Shown one piece after another: positions 8,425-19,000 of a DNA stretch of 64,000 bases. The translations under genes were made by a program, and so were the position numbers. The notes beneath the pieces were generated by a model. That model searched no databases. It worked only from the letters and a program-made list of their open reading frames with translations, and had not been told where the DNA came from. Every line of letters begins with the position of its first letter. The stretch's first letter is position 1. The DNA comes from an uncultured Corynebacterium sp. GTDB taxonomy: Bacteria > Actinomycetota > Actinomycetes > Mycobacteriales > Mycobacteriaceae. The stretch covers positions 1-64,000 of the forward strand of contig CALTYZ010000011.1 of assembly GCA_943913645.1 (NCBI GenBank). Direction: 5' to 3'.

Positions 8425-9341
8425 TGGCCCAGATTTGCGTCGTCGGCTCGATTAATGCTGATCTTGCGGTGCGGGTTGCCCGCCACCCGCTTCCGGGTGA
8501 GACCTTGCTGGGCACAGGTGCGTTGATCACCGCCGGCGGGAAGGGGGCAAACCAGGCGGTCGCTGCAGCCAATCTTGGCGCGCAGGTGAGCATGGTCGGC
8601 GCTGTTGGTCACGATTCCAACGCCCAGCCTGCGCTGCAGTATCTGCGGCGGGCTGGGGTGGACCTGCAGTGTGTTGAAGAGGTCGAAGCGCCCACCGGGT
8701 TGGCGCTGATCACCGTGTCCGAGGATGCGGAGAACACCATTGTTGTGGTGCCTGGTGCCAACGCCACAGTAGATGAGCAGCAGGTGCGCAAAGCGAAATC
8801 GCAGATCGCGGGCGCAGACATTGTGCTTTTGCAAGGCGAGATCCCCGCCTCCGGTTTCGCCGCAGCCGTACGCGTTGCCACTGGCAAAGTCATGGTCAAC
8901 CTTGCACCTGTCATTGACGTGCCCACTGATGTGCTCCTTCAGGCTGATCCGCTGGTGGCGAATGAGCACGAGGCCGGGCTCATCCTCGGCCTGTATGGCG
9001 TTGATATCGCCACTGTGGGGCAACGCGAAGAGGACATGGCGCTTGCCCTGCGTGAGGTTGGTTTTCGCACTGTTGTGATCACCCGCGGTGCGCGCGGTGC
9101 AGTCGTCGCTACCGCTGAAGGGCTCACACCGATCCCACCGGCGCCGGTGACCGCTGTTGATTCCACTGGTGCTGGTGATGCGTTTGTTGGTGCGCTTGCT
9201 GCTCAACTTGCCCAGGGCAGTTCGCATATTGACGCTTCCCAGTACGCCGCCCGCGTCGGCGCATTTGCCGCCACCCGGCAAGGTGCCCAAAGCTCCTATC
9301 CCACCCCCGCCGATGCACTGCCCGAGGTAGAACCCACCTAA
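8424..9341 (+). CDS. rbsK: Ribokinase
   Basis: This 305-residue PfkB family kinase has the N-terminal signature GGKGANQAVAAANLGA and the C-terminal signature DSTGAGDAFVGALAAQL with the catalytic aspartate, both in the form seen in true ribokinases. It phosphorylates D-ribose at O5 for entry to the pentose phosphate pathway. The start overlaps the rbsB stop by one base (TAATG). It ends the rbsACBK operon; only about 60 bases separate it from the RNase P RNA. Confidence 0.92.
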   Translation: MAQICVVGSINADLAVRVARHPLPGETLLGTGALITAGGKGANQAVAAANLGAQVSMVGAVGHDSNAQPALQYLRRAGVDLQCVEEVEAPTGLALITVSEDAENTIVVVPGANATVDEQQVRKAKSQIAGADIVLLQGEIPASGFAAAVRVATGKVMVNLAPVIDVPTDVLLQADPLVANEHEAGLILGLYGVDIATVGQREEDMALALREVGFRTVVITRGARGAVVATAEGLTPIPPAPVTAVDSTGAGDAFVGALAAQLAQGSSHIDASQYAARVGAFAATRQGAQSSYPTPADALPEVEPT

Positions 9342-9386
9342 CTCCACGTACAACACAAGCTTCTTCCGCAACATGTCGTTTCGGCG

Positions 9387-9392
9387 TAGACT
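9387..9392 (+). promoter_or_regulatory. Predicted -10 element of rnpB
   Basis: TAGACT ends 8 bases before position 9401, where the terminal helix fixes the 5' end of the RNA. This gives an internal measure of the distance from -10 hexamer to transcription start in this genome. Confidence 0.6.
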
Positions 9393-9400
9393 CAACCCAC

Positions 9401-9813
<413 letters not shown>

Positions 9814-9838
9814 CAATCTTCTGGCACGATGGCTGAGC

Positions 9839-11221
9839 ATGAAGCTGTACGCCGCACCGCTGAACTTCCGCGACCTCGCCGAAGAATTCAGTGTGCCTAC
9901 CGAGTTTCCCAATTCGGTCACAGCCGAGGCAGCAACACTTGCAGACACCTGTGCGCATTCGCGTATCGACGCCCGCTCGCTTCCCCTTGTCACCATTGAC
10001 CCAGCCGGTTCCAAAGACCTTGACCAGGCGGTGGCCATTGAGCGCACAGCAAACGGCTACCGGGTGCACTACGCCATCGCAGATGTCGCCGCCTTCGTAG
10101 AACCAGCCAGTCTGGTCAAACAGGAATCACTTGCGCGAGGCCAAACCATTTACCTACCGGATGAACCAGCGCGACTACACCCACCAACATTGTCAGAAGG
10201 CAGCGCATCGCTGTTGCCAAAGGTCGACCGCCCGGCAGTGCTGTGGCGCTTCGAGCTCGATGCAGACGGGGAAGTCGCTGACGCACACGTTGAACGCGCC
10301 CTGGTGCACTCGGTAGCCAGGCTGGATTATGACGGGGTGCAAGAAGACTTTCACAACGGCGTTGAGCACCCCTCCATCAGCTTGCTACCCGAAGTAGGCA
10401 AACTGCGCCAGCAGTCCTCGCTGCGGCGAGCTGCGATTAACCTGCGCTTGCCCAGTGTGCGCGTGGTCGAAGACGCCGGTGACTACGAACTGGTGATTGA
10501 GCCGAGACACCCGGTGATGGACTACAACTCCGAAATCTCGCTGCTGACCGGCATGGTCGCAGGCAACATGATGGTTGAGGCCGGGGTAGGATTTTTGCGC
10601 ACCCTGGGGCCTGCACCACGCGACGCGGAGGCGGAATTTCGCCGCGAGGCCCGCAACCTCGGCTATGAGGTCACCGGCGGCATTGGCGAGTTCCTCGCCG
10701 GGGTTGACGCTGACACCCCCGCCGGCATGGCCGTGATGCGTGAAGCACAAAAACTCTTGCGCGGCTCCGGCTACGTAGACCTGCGCGAGCAGCCACCCGA
10801 AGTCCACGCCGGCATCGGCGGATACTACAGCCACGTCACCGCCCCACTGCGCCGCCTGATTGACCGCTACGCCACCGAGGTGTGCCTCGCCATCTGCGGC
10901 GGCTATGACACCCCAGCGTGGGTACACGATGATGCACCGGAGGTCATGGCGACTATGGCGCGCACCTCCCAGCTGGCCAACACCGTGGATCGCGCAGCCC
11001 TCAACCTCACCGAGGCGACTGTGCTCGCGCCGTGGGTGGGCCACAACTTCGGCGGCATCGTGCTCAAAAGGGGAGAGGATCGAGACCGGATCTTTGTCAC
11101 CCAACCCCCGGTGCTCGCACCGTCGGTCGGGGCACCAGCAGAAGGCACCGAGGCCATGTTCTCCCTGATCCGCGCGGACCCTGCCGCACGCGAGGTCCAA
11201 TTCGCCTGGCCAGCGGACTAA
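9839..11221 (+). CDS. RNB domain exoribonuclease
   Basis: The 460-residue protein has the RNB catalytic core. The acidic metal-binding motif is TIDPAGSKDLDQAV near residue 57, followed by DYNSEISLLTGMVAGNMMV, and YYSHVTAPLRRLIDRY near the end. It lacks the flanking cold-shock and S1 domains of RNase II and RNase R, so it is a short actinobacterial form. It should degrade single-stranded RNA from the 3' end. It sits directly after rnpB and its stop codon overlaps the convergent GHMP gene. Confidence 0.85.
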   Translation: MKLYAAPLNFRDLAEEFSVPTEFPNSVTAEAATLADTCAHSRIDARSLPLVTIDPAGSKDLDQAVAIERTANGYRVHYAIADVAAFVEPASLVKQESLARGQTIYLPDEPARLHPPTLSEGSASLLPKVDRPAVLWRFELDADGEVADAHVERALVHSVARLDYDGVQEDFHNGVEHPSISLLPEVGKLRQQSSLRRAAINLRLPSVRVVEDAGDYELVIEPRHPVMDYNSEISLLTGMVAGNMMVEAGVGFLRTLGPAPRDAEAEFRREARNLGYEVTGGIGEFLAGVDADTPAGMAVMREAQKLLRGSGYVDLREQPPEVHAGIGGYYSHVTAPLRRLIDRYATEVCLAICGGYDTPAWVHDDAPEVMATMARTSQLANTVDRAALNLTEATVLAPWVGHNFGGIVLKRGEDRDRIFVTQPPVLAPSVGAPAEGTEAMFSLIRADPAAREVQFAWPAD

Positions 11222-12450
11222 TCGTTGGGCTCTACCCGGGCTGGTTCACCGTCGACAATCTCCACGACCTCAAACTCATCAGCAAAGCCGGCAGCAAAAG
11301 CATCGGCCTCAGCAACCGGCACAAATGCGATGACCGCCTGGGAAGCTCCTGCCGCCGCCGGGCGTGCTGCCGCCGCGCCACGCTCAAGCGCTAAAGACAC
11401 CAACGCGTCAGGTGTGGCAATATCGTGCGCCTCTGACGGTGAGTTCAGCAGCGTGAACAGTTCGTTGCCGCGCCGGGAGCGCAGCGCCTTGGCAGCGGCG
11501 AGGCTGCGCAGCGTTTCCGTTTCACAAAACTGCACCCAAGTCCGCGCTGTCGTCGGGGCCGGGGCCTTTGTGTCCCCCGCGTCGCGGCGGGCCTCCACCC
11601 ACTCCACAACCCGGTTCACGGCATCAGGCAGTTCGCGTAGTGAGGTCACCCCGAAGTTCTCCACCGCCTCATCAATGAACTCCCGCCAGGTGGACAGGCG
11701 GTGTGCTTGCTCACTATACGGCGCGCCAAAGGTCGTGCCGATGGAAAAGATCCGCACCCCGAACTTCGCCGGGTGTGGTGCTTGGGTAATCGACCCGTCA
11801 GCATAATCGACCACGCTGACCTGGCCGGCAGTACCGCGCAACGCGACGGTGTGCCGCGCGCGCAGCAACGGCAGCGTCGAATTCGCCGTGATGTTTTGGG
11901 AACAGATTTCTGCAAGGCGCGCACGCAACGGTGGTTGGTCGAGCTCTCCAGCACTGCTCTCAGCTTGTCCACCGAGCGCGAGTGCGGCCAAGGCAAGCGC
12001 GAGTGCCGCATCAACTGCGTAAAACGCGCCCAGGCCCGCACCGACAGGCACATCAGAGACGATCGTGATGTCGAGCCCGCCCGTGTCACGCGAGAGCACC
12101 TGCCGGGTGATCAAGGCCTGTACAAGGCCGCACAGACGCCGCGTGAGCGGGTCTTCAATCTCACCGGCGGTGAGTTGCGCGAGGGTCGCTTTCGCGGCGA
12201 ACGGTTCGACTTGTGGGCCCTCACCGGAGATTGCGATGACATTGTCTTCCCGCGGGCTCACAGTGACAGCTACGCGTTGCCCGCCCAGGCCCATAATGGT
12301 CACCCCACCGAAGTGATCCACATTTTCACCAATGAGGACCCAGTTCGCCGGGGCGCTAGCCGTATGTGCTGCGGGGTGCCCGGTGCGCTGTTCGTGCGCT
12401 GCAGCCGCGCGCTCCACTGGGCTCGTTGTTGGGCTCTTCCACAGGGACAT
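11218..12450 (-). CDS. Galactokinase-like GHMP family protein with degenerate motifs
   Basis: The 410-residue protein aligns with galactokinases but its signatures are altered. The sugar-binding motif usually read as GRVNLIGEHTDY is NWVLIGENVDHFGG here. The ATP-binding motif usually PxGAGLSSSA is PVGAGLGAFYAVD, lacking the serines. The C-terminal GAGFGG loop appears as AAAGASQAVIAFVP. No galT, galE or galM is adjacent. It may be a non-catalytic or re-specialised GHMP protein. ATG 12450 (MSLWKSP) was chosen over the longer open frame since a GAAAG motif lies just upstream and the extra N-terminus is not family-like. Confidence 0.65.
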   Translation of the reverse strand: MSLWKSPTTSPVERAAAAHEQRTGHPAAHTASAPANWVLIGENVDHFGGVTIMGLGGQRVAVTVSPREDNVIAISGEGPQVEPFAAKATLAQLTAGEIEDPLTRRLCGLVQALITRQVLSRDTGGLDITIVSDVPVGAGLGAFYAVDAALALALAALALGGQAESSAGELDQPPLRARLAEICSQNITANSTLPLLRARHTVALRGTAGQVSVVDYADGSITQAPHPAKFGVRIFSIGTTFGAPYSEQAHRLSTWREFIDEAVENFGVTSLRELPDAVNRVVEWVEARRDAGDTKAPAPTTARTWVQFCETETLRSLAAAKALRSRRGNELFTLLNSPSEAHDIATPDALVSLALERGAAAARPAAAGASQAVIAFVPVAEADAFAAGFADEFEVVEIVDGEPARVEPND

Positions 12451-12564
12451 TGGGTACTTTCGCCTTTCGCACGCGGTCTTTCTCTCGCCCCACATTACCA
12501 ATGCGTGCAGGTAGGGTAGGGGACGCGAATCTGCAACCAGCAGTATCAGTGGAAGGAGCACACC

Positions 12565-12780
12565 ATGGCAGACGAGAAGTTCTACTACAACCCGGCTACT
12601 GGGGAAGTCAGCCAAGGCAAAGTCGAGTCCTGGGATAACCGCATGGGCCCCTACGACACCCGCGAGGAGGCTGAGCACGCCATCGCGATCGCCGCTGAGC
12701 GCACCAAACGCGCAGACGCCGCCGAAGAGGCCGACGACAACTGGGGTGTGGCCCCCTCCTGGGAAGCGGACAAACGCTAG
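12565..12780 (+). CDS. Small conserved actinobacterial protein
   Basis: The protein has 71 residues, begins MADEKFYYNPATGEV and is acidic overall. An aromatic N-terminal part with a W at residue 23 is followed by a helix rich in A, E and R and a tail with two tryptophans. A strong Shine-Dalgarno (GGAAGGAG) lies 7-8 bases before the ATG. I recall similar short proteins in other corynebacteria and mycobacteria, but no function is known. It is divergent from the GHMP gene. Confidence 0.75.
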   Translation: MADEKFYYNPATGEVSQGKVESWDNRMGPYDTREEAEHAIAIAAERTKRADAAEEADDNWGVAPSWEADKR

Positions 12781-12981
12781 ACGAGCTTGCTAGCTCTGTC
12801 AGCGGCTGTGAAACTCTGCATGAGCCATCTCGAAGCCTATGCAGTGAGCAAATTGCTCCGGCGCAGCGTTGGACAGATCTTGACCAGAAATGTCTTTACC
12901 AGCGAGAGCGTTGGTTCATGAGTCAGGCATTGTTCTCTACATGTCTTCACTTCAACTGTGGCGCACGCCGGTTGATGCAAC
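12781..12981. other. 200-bp intergenic stretch with no recognisable element
   Basis: It separates the 71-residue protein gene from the convergent end of the CYTH-CHAD gene. It looks less GC-rich than its flanks. No open frame, hairpin with a T tract, or repeat was found by eye. Confidence 0.6.
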
Positions 12982-14628
12982 CTAGCCCTTGATCTTCTTG
13001 AACGCTTTCTTCAGCTCGCGCATTGCCGGGGCGTAGCCGGACAGTGCCTGCTCGCCGCGGGCAAGTTCGCGTTGGTACAAAATGCCGTAGGAAAGCGTGT
13101 CCTCCCCACGCTCGCGTGCCTGCTCCGCCAGCCGCAGGATGTGGTCGCGGGCGGTCACCGCGTCTTGAAACTCCCCGAGGACCATCTGGAGGTTTTTCGC
13201 AGCTTTGGCCAGGCGTCCGGTTTCAATACCAGCAGCATCGGCGGCAGCCGTGGCGTAGCGCAACTTTTTCACGGCCTTGCGCACGTCATGGACATAGTTT
13301 TCTCGCTCATGCAGCGACAATTCAGTGTCGTGGTAGTGCTTGGAGACAAGCTTGTCACGTTTGGTGACCTTTTTGAACGCGCCCGTGAGGTGCTCAAGCA
13401 AGATCTCGCGTGAATCCGCCTCGGCGTCACCACCTTCGCTGGGTTGATCGCCTTCCACCTCAGCACTTGTCTCACCAACCATGACCGGTGGGTTAGCCAG
13501 CAGGCGGTCAATGTCATCGAGCATGTCAAGGAAGCGCTCAGAATCAAGCATGGCCACGATCTCGGCGTGGGCGCTGTCATAGTCGGCGCGCATGTCGTGC
13601 CCAACATGGGTCGCGGTGGTGGTGTCAATCATCCCGGTGTCGTCGGTGTCGAGCAGCTCCACAAACCGCTCCTCAACAACCTCCGCGTCACGTGCGAGCC
13701 CAAGCACGGCTGCCGTTTCCTTCAGCTGCTGTTCCAGTGGTTGGAGCACCTCACCGTCAAGGATGCCTTCGAAGGTTTCTAACAGTGAACGCATTTCGCG
13801 CGTGGCGACGCGCAGCTGGTGCACCGAATCAAACTCATCAGCGCGCACCCGTGGCTCCCACGCGATGATCGCATCACGCTGCGCGCGCAATGCGCTGACT
13901 ACTGCCGCAGCGGGTGAACTCGGGTCGATCTCATCTGCCTGCAGGTGCGGCGGTAGGGGAGCATTGTTGACCGTATCGCCCAACGCGCTGGCCAACTTCG
14001 ACGGGGAGGCAGACTTGCGCGCACCACTGGCGATCAGAAAGGAAGTGGCTTGGCGGATCAGGTGCTCACCTTCCTCTGTTCCCGCCAAAGATTCGCCCAG
14101 TTCGACTTCCCACTCGCGCCAGGAGGTGCGCTCACCGCCGGGCAGCAGCGACCAGGCGGTGACGTGATCGTCGCAAAACTCGGCGATCGTTTCACCCGCC
14201 TCATTCGCCAGCGTGGATTCGACCCGGCGATTATCCACCTGGGCAATGGGCTCAAGTGTCTCGTGGCGCACAATGGCGCGTACCGGTGCTAAAAGCTCGT
14301 CGGGCACGTGTGTTGGGTCGTTGATGGACAGACGTATTTCTTTGCGGCCGCTGCCAGCGGGAAGTTTCATGTGCCAGCCGTCATCGCTGCCACCGGTGCG
14401 CCGGCGCAGGGTGATCTTTTCGCGGGTGAGACGCAGATCAGCGGTGTCATAGTAGATTGCCGACAGGTTGTGCTCGGTGGTGTGCAGAATCGACGCCACA
14501 CCGGTGAGCTGGGTCAGATCGGGAACACCAGTGTGCTCATCAACAGCGAGTTTGACCTCTACCTCCAAAGCTTCCACGCGGCGCTGAGGCGTGTTGTCGG
14601 ACGGGGCGTCAGGAGTGATGCTGGCCAT
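12982..14628 (-). CDS. CYTH and CHAD domain protein
   Basis: The 548-residue protein starts with a CYTH (triphosphate tunnel) domain, with the hallmark ExExK as EVEVKL near residue 22, over residues 20-205. Residues from about 230 to the end form a CHAD domain, a helical module rich in conserved histidines and basic residues (RVATREMRSLLETF, HDVRKAVKKLRYA), with an acidic insert near residues 395-410. CYTH domains hydrolyse or bind triphosphates; CHAD domains bind polyphosphate granules. A role in polyphosphate biology is inferred. A Shine-Dalgarno GGGAGGA precedes the ATG. It is divergent from glnA2. Confidence 0.9.
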   Translation of the reverse strand: MASITPDAPSDNTPQRRVEALEVEVKLAVDEHTGVPDLTQLTGVASILHTTEHNLSAIYYDTADLRLTREKITLRRRTGGSDDGWHMKLPAGSGRKEIRLSINDPTHVPDELLAPVRAIVRHETLEPIAQVDNRRVESTLANEAGETIAEFCDDHVTAWSLLPGGERTSWREWEVELGESLAGTEEGEHLIRQATSFLIASGARKSASPSKLASALGDTVNNAPLPPHLQADEIDPSSPAAAVVSALRAQRDAIIAWEPRVRADEFDSVHQLRVATREMRSLLETFEGILDGEVLQPLEQQLKETAAVLGLARDAEVVEERFVELLDTDDTGMIDTTTATHVGHDMRADYDSAHAEIVAMLDSERFLDMLDDIDRLLANPPVMVGETSAEVEGDQPSEGGDAEADSREILLEHLTGAFKKVTKRDKLVSKHYHDTELSLHERENYVHDVRKAVKKLRYATAAADAAGIETGRLAKAAKNLQMVLGEFQDAVTARDHILRLAEQARERGEDTLSYGILYQRELARGEQALSGYAPAMRELKKAFKKIKG

Positions 14629-14703
14629 GATTCCTCCCTAAATCGTTGGTCTGCCTCAACCCTAGCCGCGGCAGGGCGGGAGAGCAGCGAGGTGCGCACT
14701 GGT

Positions 14704-14709
14704 TAAAAT
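14704..14709 (+). promoter_or_regulatory. Predicted -10 element of glnA2 (leaderless type)
   Basis: TAAAAT ends 7 bases before the glnA2 ATG and no Shine-Dalgarno sequence is present. Confidence 0.55.
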
Positions 14710-14716
14710 CGCCCCC

Positions 14717-16051
14717 ATGAGCACTGAAACCGACAATGTGCTGCGGCTGGTTGACGAGCAAGACATTTCCTTTATCCGCCTTTGGTTCACGGACATCGCA
14801 GGTTCACTCAAGACGGTGATGATGTCACCGGCGGAACTTGAATCGGCGTTTGAAGAAGGGGTCGGCTTCGACGGGTCGTCTATCGAGGGTTTTTCCCGCA
14901 TTTCGGAGTCGGACACGCTGCTTCGCCCAGATCCAAGCACGTACCAGCCGCTGCCGTTCGACGAGGAGGCAGGGCTGCAGACCGCACGGATGTTTTGTGA
15001 CATCACCATGCCCGATGGTGACCCACTGTTTGCTGATCCGCGCCATGTGCTGCGCCGCCAGGTCAACGCCGCACGCGAGATGGGATTTGAGTTCTTCGCC
15101 AGCCCCGAAATCGAGTTTTATGTGGTCACCTCTTCCGACGCTGATGGGCTGCCCCGACCGGCAGACAAAGGCGGCTACTTTGACCAGGCGAAGCGCAATG
15201 AGGCACCAAAGCTGCGCCGCCAGGCGATTTCTGCACTCGAGTACATGGGGATCACAACCGAGTTTTCCCACCACGAGGCAAGCCCCGGCCAACAGGAAAT
15301 TGACCTGCGCCACACAGACGCACTGACCATGGCAGACAACGTAGTCACGTTCAAATACATTGTGAAAACCGTGGCTGAGGCCAACGCGGTGCATGCCACG
15401 TTCATGCCGAAGCCGTTCGCTGATTTAGATGGCTCGGCCATGCACACCCACTTCTCCCTGTTCGAGGGGGAAATGAACGCCTTTCATGATCCGGATGATG
15501 AGATTTCGCTGTCGAAGGTTGGGCGGCAGTTCATCGCCGGCATCATTGAGCACGCCCCAGAGATTTCTGCGGTGACCAACCAGTGGGTCAACTCCTATAA
15601 ACGCCTGCAGTTCGGCTCGGAAGCACCAACAGCGGCGACCTGGGGGATCTCCAACCGGTCCGCGATGGTGCGTGTGCCCACCTACCGGCTGAACAAGGCC
15701 GAATCGCGCCGCATTGAGGTCCGTTCCTTAGATTCCGCCTGTAACCCCTACCTCGCTTTTGCTGCGGTGCTCGCAGCAGGGCTCAAAGGCATCGATGAAG
15801 GCTATGAACTCGACGAGCCTGCGCGCGATGACGTTTTCGCTTTGACCCATCGCGAACGCCGCGCGATGGGGTATCGCGACCTGCCGAACTCACTTGACGC
15901 CGCACTGCGTCACCTCGAGCAGTCCGAATTCATGGCGCAAGTGTTAGGTGAGCACGTCTTCGAGTTTTTTCTGCGCACGAAGTGGGACGAATGGCACGAG
16001 TACACCTCCCAGGTCACCCCACTTGAAATCGATGAGGGGCTGGATTTGTAA
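14717..16051 (+). CDS. glnA2: Glutamine synthetase, GlnA2 type
   Basis: The 444-residue protein has the type I glutamine synthetase core: FTDIAGSLKTV, VGFDGSSIEGF, the metal-binding ASPEIEFYV, HHEASPGQQEID, and NRSAMVRVP. It is shorter than the GlnA encoded at 27-29 kb and lacks the adenylylation tyrosine motif (DLYELP) of that protein. In C. glutamicum the equivalent glnA2 is dispensable and its role is unclear; gamma-glutamyl-amine ligases in this clade look similar, so the substrate may not be ammonia. The stop overlaps the glnE start by one base, which ties it to the adenylyltransferase. Confidence 0.9.
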   Translation: MSTETDNVLRLVDEQDISFIRLWFTDIAGSLKTVMMSPAELESAFEEGVGFDGSSIEGFSRISESDTLLRPDPSTYQPLPFDEEAGLQTARMFCDITMPDGDPLFADPRHVLRRQVNAAREMGFEFFASPEIEFYVVTSSDADGLPRPADKGGYFDQAKRNEAPKLRRQAISALEYMGITTEFSHHEASPGQQEIDLRHTDALTMADNVVTFKYIVKTVAEANAVHATFMPKPFADLDGSAMHTHFSLFEGEMNAFHDPDDEISLSKVGRQFIAGIIEHAPEISAVTNQWVNSYKRLQFGSEAPTAATWGISNRSAMVRVPTYRLNKAESRRIEVRSLDSACNPYLAFAAVLAAGLKGIDEGYELDEPARDDVFALTHRERRAMGYRDLPNSLDAALRHLEQSEFMAQVLGEHVFEFFLRTKWDEWHEYTSQVTPLEIDEGLDL

Positions 16052-19000
16052 TGAGCCTGCCAAACCCGGCCAAGCTTTCACTCACCTCACCACGTGCCGC
16101 CGATGACTTAAAGGAGCTGGGATTTGATAACGAGCCACTGATGTGGACGCTGGCAGGCACGGGAGATCCCGATCTGGCCTTGAACGCCGCACACCGATTC
16201 ATGCAGGCATCCGGTGCGCAGTGGCCGACGGTTCGCGAGTGCTTGATCAATGAGCCGGTAGTTCGCACCCGGTTTCTTGCACTGCTCGGCGGTTCGACAG
16301 CGCTGGCTGATCACCTCATTGCCCACCCACAGCTTTGGCAGGAGCTGCGAGGCGAGATACCTGATGCGGGTGAAGCACTGCGAGTGATGCTCAGCGCAGT
16401 CGACGCTGTGCCAGTCGATGCTGCGCAAGGCGGTGATGGGCCGGGCGGTGATAGGCCAGGCACCGCCACACCCACACGAGATAGCCCGGGCACGTATCGG
16501 GCGGCAGCAGCATTCGCCGAAGCCGGTGCCGGCAATATCGCGTTGCGCACCGCGTACCGCACCCTGGTCATGCGGGTCGCGGCGGCCGACCTGGCAGGCA
16601 CCTTCGCTGCGGTGCGTGACTACGGCGAAGGCCAGGTGCTGGGCTATCGTGCAACCACCGAAGCGTTGACGTCGATCGCGGACGCTGCGCTGACCGCCGC
16701 ACTCGCCGTGGCCATTCGCCGGGTCTATGGCACAGCCGACCTAGATGCGCGCATCAGCGTGCTGGCCATGGGCAAATGCGGGGCGCGCGAACTGAACTAC
16801 ATCTCAGACGTGGACGTGATCTTCGCGTCCGATTCGGTCACCCCGAAAATAACCCGGGTGGCGTCAGAGCTGATCAAAATCGGCTCCGCTTGTTTTTTTG
16901 AAGTTGATGCCAACCTGCGCCCTGAGGGTAAATCCGGGGCGTTGACACGCACCGTTGACTCGCATGTGGCCTACTACAAACGGTGGGCGCACACGTGGGA
17001 ATTCCAGGCGCTGCTCAAAGCACGCCCAATGACAGGGGATATGGAACTCGGTGCCGACTATCTTACGGCGGTGTCACCGCTGGTGTGGGAGGCCAGCCAG
17101 CGCGAAAGCTTCGTAGAAGATGTCCAGGCGATGCGCCGACGCGTGCTTGATAACGTGCCCGAATCCCTTCGTGCCCGCGAACTCAAGCTCGGTGATGGAG
17201 GTCTGCGCGATGTCGAATTCGCCGTGCAGATGCTCCAGCTTGTCCACGGCCGCATCGATGACACACTGCGCTCCCCGAACACCGTTGAGGCACTCGAGGC
17301 GCTCATGCGCGGCGGTTATGTAGGACGCGAAGACACCAAGCGCCTCATTGAAGCCTATGAGTTCCTCCGCCTGCTTGAGCACCGTCTGCAACTGCAGCGC
17401 TTTAAACGCACGCACCAGCTACCAGAGTCTGATGATCAGCGCCGCACCCGCTGGTTGGCCAGGACAGCTGGTTTCACCCCCACGGGCCGCCAACCCGCCG
17501 TCGATGTGCTGGCAGAGCGGCTCAAGCGGGTACGTGACACAGTATCCACACTGCATGAACAGCTGTTCTACCGGCCGCTTTTGACCGCGGTGGCCGACCT
17601 GTCGGTAGGAGAAGCACAATTGAGCGCCGAAGCTGTCAAAGCCCGACTCTCAGCCTTGGGCTATCGCCACCCGGCGCGCGCCTATGACCACCTCACAGCG
17701 CTGGTCAAAGGCAACTCGCGGAAAGCGCGACTGCAGGCGATTTTGCTGCCAACGTTGATGTCTTGGCTTGCAAGCACTGCCGACCCGGGGGCGGGCTTGC
17801 TCAACTACCGCAAATTGTCCGAGGCGGCGGAGGACAAAAGCTGGTTTTTGCGCATGCTTCGTGATGAAGGCGTGGTCAGCCAACGCCTCATGCGCATCCT
17901 CGGCAACTCCCCGTACACCGCCGATCTGATCATCTCCGCCCCAGAGGTAGTCAAACTACTCGGGGATGGATCAAACGGGCCACGCCTGCTCGAGCCAGCG
18001 CCAGACCAGGTGCAAAAGGCCATTATTGCGGCGTCGAAACGCTACCAAGATGACGCTGATAAGGCGGTGAGTGTGGCGCGCTCGCTGCGGCGTGCAGAGC
18101 TTGCGCGCATTGCCGCAGCCGACCTGCTGGGGTTTATGGAGGTCCGGCAGGTGTGCGAAGAGCTGACGATTGTGTGGGACGCGGTGCTGCAAGCGGCGCT
18201 GCTCGCTGAGATCCGCACCGATCTCGCCACCAGCGATGTGCAACAAGCACCTGCGCGCATCGCCATTATTGGCATGGGGCGCCTGGGTGGGGCAGAGCTG
18301 GGCTATGGGTCGGATGCGGATGTCATGGTGGTTGCAGAACCCGTGGACAGAGGCGATGAAGACCACGAGGCTGAGGCACTGACCTGGGCTGCGCGCATGA
18401 TTGATCAGATGCGCCGCCGACTCGCCAAGCCCTCAGGCGACCCACCGCTCGAGGTCGATCTTGGCCTGCGGCCGGAGGGGCGCTCCGGTGCGGTCGTGCG
18501 CACCATCGCGTCGTACCAGCGCTACTACAGCCAGTGGGGCGAGGTGTGGGAAAAACAAGCCCTGCTGCGCGCCACCACTGTTGCCGGCGATGAAACCGTC
18601 GGGGAAGCGTTTTTACACATGATCGACGAATTTCGCTACCCGCCGCACGGACCGAAACCCGCCGAGGTGCGCGAAATCCGGCGCATCAAGGCGCGCGTGG
18701 ACAATGAGCGCCTGCCGCGTGGTGCGGACCGTAGCGTGCACACCAAACTCGGCCGCGGCGCGCTCGCAGACGTTGAGTGGACGGTGCAGCTGCTGATCAT
18801 GATGCACGCGCACAACCACCAGCGGCTGCACACCACATCCACCCTTGAGGTGTTGGACTACCTGGTTGAGCTGGATGATCCCGCGCTGATCCCCGCGCAG
18901 CAGGCAAAAGTGCTGCGGGAATCATGGCTTGTGGCCACCCGCGCCCGCAACGCGTTGGTGCTTGTCAGTGGCAAGCGCACCGACCAGTTGCCCGCACCAG

